DNA of 64,000 nt. Source: Eustoma russellianum. Lineage: Eukaryota > Streptophyta > Magnoliopsida > Gentianales > Gentianaceae. This document shows positions 1-11,690 of this stretch, in pieces. Each line of letters opens with the position of its first letter. Position 1 is the first letter of the stretch. The DNA lies in assembly GCA_036186865.1 (NCBI GenBank), contig AP025057.1, positions 23,262,348 to 23,326,347 on the forward strand, read 5' to 3'. The notes below the pieces were generated by a model. The model ran no database searches and was not told the DNA's origin. It worked only from the letters and a program-made list of their open reading frames with translations. A program made the translations under genes and the position numbers.

Positions 1-1215
1 CTGATGTCAGTCTGGCCTACAAACGTATATGCTATAGAAATAGCGAATCATATCATCGTATAATTGTATGCTGCGAATAGCAAAACATGTCATGTATCAT
101 AAACTGTGACCTCAGGATCAATCGTCTCGTGGCATATTTTGTTGAACTCCTTTTAAAACATATCATGTGATCAGACCTTTATGTAAAAACATATCATATA
201 GTATGAAATCTTCGAAACGTATCACATGGTGAAAACATTTTGCAAACATGTATCGTATAATAAAACATATTGTTTTTAATAACTTGTTTTCATGTATGTA
301 TGCAAATATGCTCGGTTATGTGGATGAATTTACTCTTCAAAACTCTCAGCTCCTTAGTCCAATGATTTTCATATCCTACATTTGTGTGAAATTCCTATTT
401 TCCCTTTATTAAGGGTTCACGGGTTTGGGTATTCAAATCAGCCCACCTTTGGGTTCAATTCACTAGTATTATCATCTTAATTTGTCTAATTTCCATCTTA
501 TTTCATGTTTTCTTAAATCAGCCCGCTTTTCCATAATTTTCCAAGAGTAGAAATTTACCATTGAGTCCCTTAAGTACCTCGGTTAAAAGGCTACAAAAGA
601 GCCCTTTTATCTTGCCTGTTGCATATTGCCACTTGTTTAATTTACTTGCTTACATATCCTTTAAAGAGCCATACATATATTATACAATATACATATCTTC
701 ACATCTATATACTCAAGCACAAACTCAAACATCATCATAATACCTCAATATGGTTCTTGGCCGAAATCATCTATGAACACACATAATTTTGCAACTTGTT
801 CATTGTACCATACATGGAATGTTTCTCACACCTTTCTTATTCTTCAATCTACCATGCATATATATCATTATGATGCATTAATCTTGTGGCTTGAATATGT
901 AAAGACACATACATATAACTTCCATCATATCATAAACATAAGTGTCATGATCATGGTGATGATCATGATGAAAACCACATGCAAATACATATGAAAGTCA
1001 AATCCATAAAAATATACATCCTTAGGCCATAGTCATCATGAATACACATCAAATGATGGTGATGAATCATGCCTAATAAAGGGGACTCAAAACAGCCCCA
1101 TTTTAAGATGAATTTTCATGGAGATGACATGATGATCATCAAAGAAAACAGTTTTATGGCCGTACAATATAGCACAAATTATAGTGAATCATAATCATGC
1201 TAAATCAAGGCTTTT
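1..1215 (-). repeat. Inverted fragment of the 3.7-kb gypsy LTR
   Basis: This stretch reads as the reverse complement of the middle of the LTR at 2101-5799. Matching blocks include 120-140 with about 4590-4615 (a CGTCTCGTGG block), 1030-1110 with about 3705-3780 (the 'gggctgttttggtct' and 'catgattcatcaccatcat' blocks), and 1120-1205 with about 3605-3690. Identity is clearly partial, so these are two divergent copies rather than a recent inversion. It holds no credible gene; the small open frame at 773-994 is low-complexity histidine and isoleucine codons inside the repeat. Confidence 0.7.
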
Positions 1216-1248
1216 AACATACATCGGCACTAAAAATCATGGATGAAC

Positions 1249-2088
1249 ACATGCATGGGTATGGAGATTTGGATGAGTACGGCATTTCACTTGCAAACTG
1301 ATGTGCAAACTGAGAGGACCATATAGACGCTTGAGGATATGCTACGTGCCTGCGTATTGGATTTCCATGGTTGCTGGGATTGATCAGTGAAGTTGATGGA
1401 GTTTTCGCATAATAATAGCTACCACATCTCGATCGGGATGGCACCATTCGAGGCGTTTTATAGGGAAAGTGTCGGTCATTGCTATATTAGTACGAGGTCG
1501 GAGAAAGAGCTATTACCAGGCCATAGTTAGTGGAGCAGATCGGAGATAAGGTCCAGTTGATACACGAGAGGCTGAAGGCAGCCCAGAACTGCAATAAGAG
1601 CTGGGCGGACTCAAGACGTCGACCTATCGAGTTTGAGATCAGGGAGAAGGTGTATATGAGGGTCTTGCTGACCAAAGGAGTAATACGTTTCGGAGATAGA
1701 GGGAAGTTGAATGCTCGCTTCATCGCGCCGTACGAGATATTAGAGAGGATTGGACCTGTAGCATATCGACTGGCACTGCCTCCATCATTATCGCAGATGC
1801 ATGACGTGTTCCACGTGTTACAGCTGCGGAGATACGTGCATGACCCGAGTCATGTGTTAGAGCATCAGTAGTTGGAGATCCAGAATGATGCTTCCTATAA
1901 CGAGGTTTTGGTATGTATTCTAGAATGGAAGGAGCAAGTATTGCGGAATAGGTCGATCCCGTTTGTGAAGGTTCAGTGGAGCAATCATTCCGAGCGGGAA
2001 GCTGCCTGGGAGCCAGAGAGGCAGATGAGGGAGTAGCACCCTCAACTTTTCGACTGAGGTAACAAAAGTTTCAAAGCCGAAACTTTTT
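1249..2088 (+). pseudogene. Ty3-gypsy pol 3' end: integrase C-terminus and chromodomain
   Basis: This is the decayed end of a gypsy polyprotein. Reading across frames it shows the integrase tail (an HPQTDGQTERT-like stretch near 1285-1310, MLRACVLDF near 1338, NNSYHISIGMAPFEAFY near 1400-1460), then the linker and 'LSQMHDVFHVLQLRRYVHDPSHVL' region (1530-1871), then a chromodomain-like tail ending in HPQLFD (1872-2058). A chromodomain after integrase places it with the chromoviruses, and the long LTR suggests the Tekay/Del group. At least four stops and one frameshift (near 1528) interrupt it. It joins directly to the inverted LTR piece upstream, so everything 5' of the integrase tail is missing. 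Confidence 0.85.
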
Positions 2089-2100
2089 ATACGGGGGGAA
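2089..2100 (+). other. Polypurine tract before the gypsy 3' LTR
   Basis: A run of purines (ACGGGGGGAA) sits immediately before the TG that opens the LTR and just after the decayed chromodomain, as expected for the plus-strand priming site. Confidence 0.75.
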
Positions 2101-5100
2101 TGCTACACCCGCACTCTCACTACGTGCGTATGAATTTATTCCATCGTACGATACTTAGTGTAACTTGCGTGTATTTGTGTATACTTAGGTAAAATTGCAA
2201 CACTATACTTAGGTAACCTAAAATGAGTAGGAATGATTAAATAAAGAATATGGAAGATGACACAAACCTTAGTTGAAATTAAATTACAGAAGAAATGGTG
2301 GAGGACATAGAAATGAAATGGACAAAATTGTGTCCAATTTTGCCCTCAAGATGAACCCTAGCCCTCGCCCCTACCATACATAAATGGAGGAATATTTTTA
2401 TTCTTCCATTTAAATTCTTATACAATGTGAGAAAATTACAATTGGACAAAATTACCCATTCCCAATAATTCATAAAATTCTCCCAAAAATTACCCCACTC
2501 CCCCTTAACTACCTTGGACCGTCACCGCCCACCCCACTTGCAAGACAACTTCTTCCATTATTCCTCCCTCACGTTACTTCACCTCCTATTCATGCATTTT
2601 CCCCTCCAAACACAATCCCTGCATGGCATTTCTCCTCTTACACACCTCCACTTCCCATAATACCCAATGATTAAAATCCCCCACTCACCCTTCCGTGTTC
2701 TCAGCCAAGACAACCGACAAGGCATAAAATCTCCTTTTGCAACCTATCTCCACTTCATTCCTTATTTTAACCAAGTTACTTTAATCTCTCACTTCAAAAG
2801 CTCTCCTCCACTCCACTCTCTCCATCTTCCAACCAAACATACCCATCTTCATTCTCCTTCAATCACCCGAGAATACACCAAGCCAGAAAAAAGGGAAATT
2901 CTTCCGATTTCAAGTAAGGATCAAGCTTCCAAGTCAAAGAATCCTTAAGGTAAGGACCTTATCATCCTTTCTACACACCACTCTCATCATCCATCTCCAC
3001 ACAAAGATTCAAAACACATCTCATTTTAGGCTTCAAACCATGAACAACATCATGGAGGAAGGAACAGCTTTATAGGTTGAAGTGTTGGAGGATTTCAAGA
3101 ACTCCAAAGGTAAAACTTTCCTTAATATTTGTCTTTAGAGTTCTCTTCAAAATCATCTCTAAAAATGATGCATTTTCCCCTCATTTCTTGGCCTTAGGCC
3201 GTGAGCTACCCAAGCAAAGGAAAAAAGAGGTATCTTTCATTCTTAAGTCTAAGAATCAAAAGAAAAGACAAGTGTTCTTCTTAACTTCTTCATCATGTTC
3301 AAAAATGAGTCATCTATGTTCATATATAAACTTGGATTATCCATACATATGTTCAAATGATGTTTTCACTACAAACATGAAGAAATGTTGCTTTCATGCC
3401 AATTCTATAATGTTCATCCATGTCATATGAAATATAAATTTAAGCATGCATGCTTCATATTCATGGAAAATGTTGGTAGCTTGGTACACTTTCTTGGAAA
3501 AGTGTACTAATAGCCTCACTTTGTTTCATTTTCATATATGTATATATGATGATCATCACATATTTGATTCTCTATGGTTTTTGGTGTTTTTGCATGTTGA
3601 CGGACATGACTTAGCATGATTATGGTGCATCATAAATTATGCTACAATGCACGCCCACAAAGATTGTTTCTTTAATGATCATCATCACATTTTCATGTAT
3701 TCTCATTCAAGGATGGGGCTGTTTTGGTCTCCATCATTAGGCATGATTCATCACCATCATTTTGATGTGTAATCTTGATGATCATGGCCTACGAATGTAT
3801 ATTTTCATGAGTTGCATCTTCATATGTGTTTGCACGTGAACTTTATCATGATCATAACCATGATCATCAACCTTATGATCATGATTGTGATGAAAGGTAC
3901 CAAGCATGGGCCTTTGTATGTTCAAATCACAATATTAATGCATCATCATGCATCATCATGGTAGATATTCATGATAGATTAAAGAACAAGGTGGTTATGA
4001 TCATTTTAGCATGTATGCCACCATAAACAAGTTGAAAATCATGTGTATATGTGTGGGTTTACATTCGCCAAGTGGTCATATTAAGTGCTATGATGATGTT
4101 GAATATTTATTTGAGTACATATATGAAAGCTATGTTTATTACATATTTTATACGTGTGACTAATTAAAGGATGACAAATATAGCTAAAATTACGGCTGTT
4201 TTGGTCATTTTGGCTGAGCCCCTTAGAAGGATAAAAGGTAATTTCCAAAATTTAAAAGATATGGAAAAGGGGTTGTTTTGGGAAGGCGTAAAATAGAATA
4301 TATAATGGACAATTTAGGACCATCAACTTAGTGTTTAAAAGCCAAAAGTGGGTTGATTTAGATGGTTAAACAGAGGACACCAAAAGAAGTGTAAAACGGC
4401 TATTTCACTCAATTTTGGATATGAAAAATGCGCTAAACATTGCCTTTAGAAGCTGAGTTAGAAGCTTAATATCAGCCCAATAGCGAGCATCCATACATGC
4501 ATATGACAAAACAAGTTTTAAAATAAAAAGTTATATCATACGACCCGTTTTTGCGAAATGTTTTATCTCACAAAATTTTTTAAAAGGATTTTAAGCGTAA
4601 CGAACCATACCACGAGACGAATGATTCTATACGACTTACGTATTTTTTATGTTTTGGCCGAGTGTAACACCTTGTCTAGGACAAGGGATCTCCGTCTTCA
4701 TGAGACATCTATAATGTTATGTTATGTTTATGGTGCACCTGCCTAACACCGGGTATGGGAGAGGACGTCAGGGGCATAGTTTACGTTATTCCCGTGTGTA
4801 ACACCGCGTCCGAGACCCAAGATCTCTGCCATAACACGTCACTGTTAGATCTATGTACGTATGATGTATCACCGTGTTTGGACCATCGGGATTTATATAT
4901 GGTACATGAGACTACACGGGAAATCATTCAGTATGTCGTGGATACTGTTCTTACGATACGAAAAGTGCTATATCCAACTCATGGAATGCCATGTTTATAA
5001 AAATTACAAAATGATATGAACATGTCCTGTTTCAAAATGTTTTATGAGACTTACACCGTTTACGTACTTGCATGAGCATTTGGCATGTATACCAACTCAT

Positions 5101-5799
5101 CAACACTTATGCATCCTACAGTCAACCGTACGATAGAAAGATGGACATAGGACAGACATATCGTATTGGGACTTAGTTTAAATAATGAGTGAGAGATTAA
5201 GAATGAACAAATGATAACTAAGTTTCAGATTAATAAAAGATAAGGTTTATTCTTTTACTCAGTTTATTTGCTTACGTGATAGCATACGTTATCACCTTTA
5301 CTTGTCACTTTTATTGTTATCGGATACATGTTATGTTATTTATTTTACTGTATTTATTTCATTACCCCATCTTTCATACATGATCCACATGACAAACCTA
5401 GGCAGAAATACTTGTTGAGTGATTCGTTATTGCTCATTCTACATTTTCACCATCTTGTAGTGCCCCAAGATTAGGACTTGGACAATATAAACGACGAGCC
5501 GAGAGAGTAGGATATCCACGAGCAGTCTAGTGGGCCCAGCTGATCTAGTTTTTGTACTTTTATTGTTCAAACATGTATTCATATCCTTTATGTATAGATG
5601 ATACTCATTGTGTACCCGGATTTAGTATGATGTATGATCCATGTCATTTATGTTTTCTTCTGTCTATTTTATGATGCTTCTGCTACTTGATACATCATTA
5701 TGTCAACATGCATATAGATGTTATCAACGCCTTGTACATCTCGTAGCATAGTACGGCGGGTGCACCGTCTCGAGTCCTAGTCCCAGTTGGGGCGCTACA
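2101..5799 (+). repeat. 3' LTR of a gypsy chromovirus (3.7 kb)
   Basis: The block begins TGCTACACCC directly after a polypurine tract and ends GGGGCGCTACA, giving the TG...CA ends of an LTR. At about 3.7 kb it matches the length and terminal 'gcgctaca' of the intact element at 30889-44505, so the two families are related but well diverged. Near 4668-4860 there are imperfect repeats built on 'taacaccNNgtcnnngac', comparable in position to the 45-bp minisatellite in the other element's LTR. Small open frames inside (2667-2948, 3077-3430, 4558-5000) show no protein similarity I recognise and are treated as chance. Confidence 0.8.
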
Positions 5800-7228
5800 G
5801 TAACAATCTTGGTTGTGCTGATCAGTATATCGCTCACCTCTGCTTTGTAGATGATCTTATCTTGTTTGCCTGCTTAGGTGTTACTTCATTCAAGAAACGC
5901 ATGTCTGCTCTTTCAGTGTTTAGAGATTGCTTAGAGCTTAGGGCCAACCTGGCTAAGTCCCATTTCTTTCATGATAGACTGCAGGGTCACTCTGACTGGC
6001 TACACCTTGTCACTAGCTTTATAGCATGACATAAGTTGCAAGGTACTTACTCCTCAGCATTGATTAACAAACTTATGGATAAAGTGGGTCTTTGGAATGC
6101 AGCAAGACTCTCCTACACCGTCAGACTTGTACTCATCAGATAAGTTCTACAGAAAGTGTGCTACTTATTGCTGAGTGCACTACCTCTGCCAGCCTTAGTG
6201 AGAACTTTGGTGAACAGAATCTACTTGCATTTCTTATGGTGAAACTCCAGCATAGGATCCAAGAAGGCATGGGTCTCCTAGTCTAAGGTGGCAAACCAAG
6301 ATCCGAGGGTGGCCTGGGTATCCTAGAGCTCAAAGCTTGGAATATGGCACTTTTGTCTAAGCACTTATGAGACATAAAACATAAGACGGATACACTATAG
6401 GTCGAATGGATGAATCATAATACACACAACACAACACCCTCTAGACAAGGGTGGGACACAAATCAGGCTCCCACTGCTGAAGAAACTTATGGAGATCAGG
6501 TAAAATTGCTGGCCATGGCAGGAACAATCAGCTCGGTCATGGCAGTACTCTCTTCATGGACAACTGAAAGTGTCATAAAACCACATCATACATATGAAAA
6601 CTTGAGAGAAAGACATAACAGGGTCGCTGGACCAAACTTTTTTGGAAGAATGCTGTTACACCCAAACACTCATTTATCTTCTGGCCAACTGGCCTGGACA
6701 GACTCCCACCAAAGCAAGACTTGGGTTTGGAGGACAACACTTGCATGCTCTGCTCAGCAGCTCCAGAAACTCTGCAGCATCTGTTCTTATCCTGCTTAGC
6801 TACAAAAACGGTATGGTATTCCATCTCAGCATGGCTGTTACTTCCAAGGTGACTCCGTTCTCTACCTAGGGTGTTGGCTTGTGGAGCAAGGAAGCTTAAG
6901 GGAAAAGCTTTAAAAGCTAAGGTCGCAAGATAACTATGGCTGCAGCAATTTACTACACATGGCAAGCCAAAAACAAAAAGATTTTTGAAGGAGCATCTTT
7001 TGTTTCTAGAGATGTAATTCATCGAATATGTATATAAGTATTTAGAATTATGTATAAGTTGTTTCGCCACCTTCTAGACATGGGCAGCTTGTTGCCCACT
7101 ATCTAGACACGCCGACATAAACCAGTCGTTGTGTTATACGGTAGGGCCATTGCATGGGTTGCATCCGCTTTGATGCCTTGATTCTCCTTGTTAATATATT
7201 TGCACTTTAAGCAAAAAAAAAAAAAAAA
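5800..7228 (+). pseudogene. LINE (L1-type) reverse transcriptase remnant with poly-A tail
   Basis: Around 5810-5880 the translation gives the catalytic RT block HLCFVDDLILFA, followed by a GLRANLAKSHFF-like block near 5940-5975, both characteristic of plant L1-like non-LTR elements. Farther on, 6600-6870 encodes in shifting frames an RNase H/zf-RVT-type tail (ETLQHLFLSCLATKTVW; cysteine- and histidine-rich). A run of about 16 A residues at 7210-7228 ends the element as a 3' poly-A tail. Many frameshifts and stops make it long dead. Its left end coincides with the end of the gypsy LTR, so the gypsy element probably inserted into or recombined with this LINE. Confidence 0.8.
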
Positions 7229-7479
7229 CTTGCCCTAATAGACTCCCTGCTTGCCTATCATTTAGAGGTTTCTCCCCAGCAAGCCCCTTGTCTACATATA
7301 TTATGAGGATTTTCCCTTCTCTTCTTTATGATGAAAATTCTACTCAATTCGTCCCTCGGTTTCATAGTACATTATATTATTTATGGTTGTCCCAAAATGA
7401 TATCAAGTTACTACTTCTGTTTTCCTTCCTTTGTTTTCTTTTCCTACCAGCCAGGTGTGCGGGTCGTAACACTATTTCC
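7229..7479. other. Unassigned AT-rich spacer
   Basis: I see no gene here. A motif near 7343-7400 ('ctcaattcgtccctcgg...ggttgtccc') resembles an end of a Stowaway-like MITE, but no partner end was found. Confidence 0.4.
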
Positions 7480-8006
7480 GCACTTTATACAGTTACACGA
7501 TGTTTATGTTTATTACTTTATGTGTCACTGTATTTGTAAATGGAGATGAGTTTTCATTTCTGGACTTGTACGAAATTTATTTAATGATCTCATCTCCCAT
7601 GCATGATCCACATGACAAAATTGGGCAAAGATACTTGCTGGGCAATTCCTTATCGCTCATTCCTTATTTTAACCATCTTGTAGAGCCCCAAGAGCAGGAT
7701 TTGGATACTGTTGACGATGAGCCGAAGGTAGGACACCCGTGAAGATTTTATGGGCCAGCTATTGTAGGTTGTACTTTTGCTTATTTTGAACTTGTATCAC
7801 GATCTTTTGTACTGATGATACTCTGATGTTTTTGTTATGACATATGTTGCATGTTGATTATGTTTTGTCAATTTTATGATGCTTCCATTATTTAGGTACA
7901 TGTTTATGTCGACGTGTATATAGATGTTATCGACGCCTTGTACTTCTCGTAGTAGAGTACGACGGGTGTACCGTGTCAAGACCCCAGTCCCAGGCGGGGT
8001 GCTACA
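7480..8006 (+). repeat. Partial copy of the gypsy LTR 3' end
   Basis: This matches the last ~530 bp of the LTR ending at 5799: the 'catgatccacatgacaaa', 'ccatcttgtag-gccccaag', 'gatgagccga', and 'gacgccttgtac' blocks occur in the same order, and both end in a TCCCAG...GCTACA sequence. It abuts the copia remnant at 8007 without a primer site or internal gypsy sequence. A truncated solo LTR is the likeliest reading. Confidence 0.75.
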
Positions 8007-10830
8007 CTTGGGGCAAGGACGATTAGATCATATAGGTATTTCTACCATTGAAAAATTACTTAGAGAGACTTTATGGGAGGACTGCCTAAGCTTGAGTTGA
8101 ATAATTTTTAACTATGTGAAACCTGTATTGAAGGTAAACATAATAGAGAAAAATTAAAACCAAAACACGAAGTCATCATTGGTAACATATTAGGACTACT
8201 GCACATAGACTTATTTGGTGCAAGTTGGACAAAAAGTCTAGGTGGACTCTACTATGTATGAGTCGTAGTTAATACTTCTCCCGTTATACATGGACTTTGT
8301 TCCTAACTAACAAAGATCGCACTGCATTAGAAATTGAAAAACTCATTAAACAACTTGAAAATCTATATGGACTTAATGTTACAAGAATTAGAAGTGATAT
8401 GGGTGTTTAGTTTAAAAATAAAGATGTAATTAAACTTTGTGATTCAAAAGGTATAAACATGAATTTGAACCCCAAGAACACCACAATTAAATGGTGTTGT
8501 AAAATGTAAAACAAGAACTATTCAAGAAACAGCTAGAACTATATTGTGTGAAAACCATGTTCTCATATTTTTATGTGCCGAAGAAAGAAATTAAATAAAA
8601 CATCTTATGAACGATTAAATGATAGATTACCCAAGATAGATTATTTACGTGTTTTGGTTGCAAATGTTTTGCACTAAACACTAAAGATAATCTAGATAAA
8701 TTCTAATCAAAATCAACAGAATGCATTTTTATTGGATATTCAACCATTCAAAAGCATATAGATGTTATAATCCTACATTTAGAAAGAATCTATTCATGTA
8801 AGATTTAATGAAAACACTTATCTTGAAACAAATGATAAAACTAAAAGAAGTATGATTCCAATCTTGAATACTTTCACGATAATGATGATTTCTCACTAGA
8901 ACGCATAACTGATCATCTAGAATCTACTTTCTCTGAACATGAACTACTTGAGCTCTTAGGAAGTGTTGATCAATTAAATATTCAAATAGAAGAATGTGAA
9001 TCTGATTTGGAAGATATTCCAATAGAATATGAAAATATGCATACAATTGATATTTTTGAACAAGGAAAAAATGAACTTAATCTACCTAATAATTGGTGGT
9101 ATATTAAAGATAAACATATACATCTCAATTAATTAATAACAAGAGATGTTAATCAAGGGATAAGAACACATAGAAATATCAACAGAGCTGACCACGCCGA
9201 GTGGAATGCATTAGTCTCTCACTTTATACCCAAAAATGTTAAAGAATCTTTGAATGATTCATTTTGGATAAATGCTATGCATGAGAAACTAAACCAATTT
9301 ACTAGAAATAATGTATGGGATTTAGTATCCAAACCTCAAAAAAACCATAATAGGTACAAAATGGGTATTCAGAAATAAAATGAATGAACAAAAAAATATA
9401 GTACGCAATAAGGCTAGATAGTCGCACAAGGGTTTAATCAACAAGAGGGTATAGATTATGAAGAAACATTTGCACGTCTTGCACGACTAGAAGCTATTAG
9501 ATTATTATTATTATTATTATTATTCATTACTAGTTTAAGTAATATCAAACTATTTCAAATGGATATTAAACTTCTTTCGTAAATAGGTTTATACAACATG
9601 AAGATTTTGTAAAACAACTCACGGGATTTGAAGATCCAAAATATCCTAACCATATATTCAAGTTCAAGGAAGCTTTATATGGTTTAAAACAAGCTCCAAG
9701 AGCTTGGTGTGATAGATTTGCAAATTTACTTCTTAGAAATAATTATAGAAGAGGAACCATAAATAAAAACTTATTTCTGAAAAGAAAAGGAAATGATATA
9801 CTCATAGTACAAATCTATGCAGATGATATAACTTTTCATTCAACTACTACCTCGGTAAAAAAATTTGAAGGCATGAAATCTGAATTTGAAATGTCTATGG
9901 TAGGAAAACTCAACTATTTCTTAGAATTGCAAATAAAGAGAACTCCCCGTTGAATCCATATTAGTCTAATAAAATACATAAATGACATAATCAAGAAATT
10001 CGGGTTTGACGAATAAAAACTTGCAACTACCCCATGAGCGTAGGTACAAAATTAGACAAATATGAAAATGAAAAACATTTCAATGACACACTAACGATAT
10101 GATCTTTATTGTACTTAATCGCGTCAAGACCAAATATAATGTTTATTGTGTGTATGTGTGTTAGGTTCAATCATGTCCTAAGATATCACACTACTACGTA
10201 GTGAACAATATTTTTAGATATATTAACATACACCTCATTTAGGCCATTAGTATGATAGAAACTGCCAACTAAAACTACATGCCTATAGCGAAGCTGACCG
10301 TGGTGGGTGTAAGATAGATAGAAAATCAACTAGCAGAACATGTCAGTTCATATGAACTAATCTATATTCTAGATTCTCAAAGAAACAAGCTCGTGTAGCC
10401 TTTTCAACCATCGAAGCAGAACATATAGCTTTAAGTCTATGTTGCACTCAATTACTATTGTTAAAACAGCAACTTAATGATTTTGGTATTATAGTGAGTC
10501 AGATTCACATTTTCTATGATAGCACTAGTTCAATCAATCTTTTTCAGAATCTGATACTTGATTCAAAAGTCAAACACATAAAAGTTAGGTACCATTTCTT
10601 ACGATATCACGTTCAAAACAGAAACATTACCATAGATCACGTAAGAACTGATAACCAAGTTGCAGTTATATTTACAAAACCCTAACTCAAGCAACCTTCG
10701 AGGACTTAGGAGACAAGTTAGGAATTCTATGTTATGACACAATAGCATGATTGTTTCTTTTGTATGATTTGTAAAATAAAGGAGAGAAGAAATCATGATT
10801 TGTTCAATAGCCACAATTGGAGGGGGGGGT
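8007..10830 (+). pseudogene. Ty1-copia remnant A: integrase, RT and RNase H
   Basis: A heavily mutated copia polyprotein. From 8007 it reads GAG-pre-integrase (an 'LGQGRLDHIGISTIEKL' block, normally LWH-RLGHIG), then the integrase core (HIDLFGASWTKSLGGLYYV near 8200; RIRSDMGV near 8390), the connector, the RT entry (WINAMHEKLNQFTRNNVWDLV near 9265-9330; QEGIDYEETFA near 9445; ALYGLKQAPRAW near 9675-9710 in shifted frame) and RNase H ending near 10685 at VRTDNQVAVIFTKP. It carries stops and frameshifts throughout. A TTA microsatellite (9503-9530) has expanded inside RT. It starts abruptly at a gypsy LTR end; gag and protease are missing. Confidence 0.85.
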
Positions 10831-11690
10831 AATATAACATAGAATGAGTAATGAAAACATAGGTTGAGGAGGAGATTGCAAACATATATTTAAGGATTGA
10901 AAACAAGTGGTGAGATAAGTGTAAAACTTAAAATGGTAAGCTTATGTGTTTAAAATCATGTAAGGTTATTTTGAAAATCAATCAAAATGGAGAGAACGTT
11001 ATGCATAGGTTTGAATGATTTTAAAAGAATGATTTTGTCAAGAGTTAAAATATTGATGAAACACAAAAAGATGCCACTTTATATCACGAAAATATCAAAA
11101 GGTTGAATCAAATAAGGATGTAACATCGATTCTCATGTTAGAACGTATCGCTCGGTCAATGTGTACATTAGTATCTCAAAGGAGACATAGATCAATCGAT
11201 GTATGTAAGATCAAAACAAAAAGCCTACTGGAAGACATCGATCTTTCAACCTGACACAAGATCGATCGATGTCACATCATAACCTACATGGATCAATCGA
11301 AGTGCATATCATTCCCTACGTTTATCAATTGATGTAGTACAAATTAAAACTAAAACCATACTATGAGACATCAATCTCTCAAATAGGGCAATATCGATCA
11401 ATCGATGTATGCATCAGTCTATAAATTTGAGACATTGATCGATTGATGTCAGTACCATTTAAAATAATTTCTTCAATAAATGATGAGCATGTGAGCATTT
11501 TTGGTATACACATTATTTCCTTTACATAAAATACGTTTTTGTAAACATCTCACATATGTTCGTCATGATTATATGCTTTAACTTGGTATATGTGTGTGTG
11601 TGTATATTGTTGTACCACTAACCAAGAAAGTTTTGACAACTTACCACAAGGGCAAAAGAATATGTTTCTGCTTTCTGTAGGCATAATATA
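10831..11690 (+). repeat. LTR fragment of copia remnant A
   Basis: After the RNase H frame comes a purine-rich stretch ending GGTTGAGGAGGAGAT, then TGCAAACATATATTTAAGG at 10877, the probable LTR start. The repeat ends abruptly near 11690, where internal RT-connector sequence resumes. The last part ('ctaaccaagaaag...gacaacttaccacaagggcaaa') matches 60225-60290 in the copia LTR at the right of the window, so both belong to one LTR family. Confidence 0.7.
11125..11460. repeat. ATCGAT palindrome array in copia LTR (copy A)
   Basis: About eight imperfect copies of a self-complementary core based on (C)ATCGATCNATCGATGT are spaced every 40-60 bp, separated by 'tctcaaa...agac' spacers. The same array occurs at 14090-14410 and in shorter form at 60030-60110. 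Confidence 0.7.

Noticed and set aside
6573..7070. 165-codon minus-strand open frame
   Set aside because: It is the reverse of the LINE zf-RVT tail, which reads clearly on the plus strand; no independent domain.
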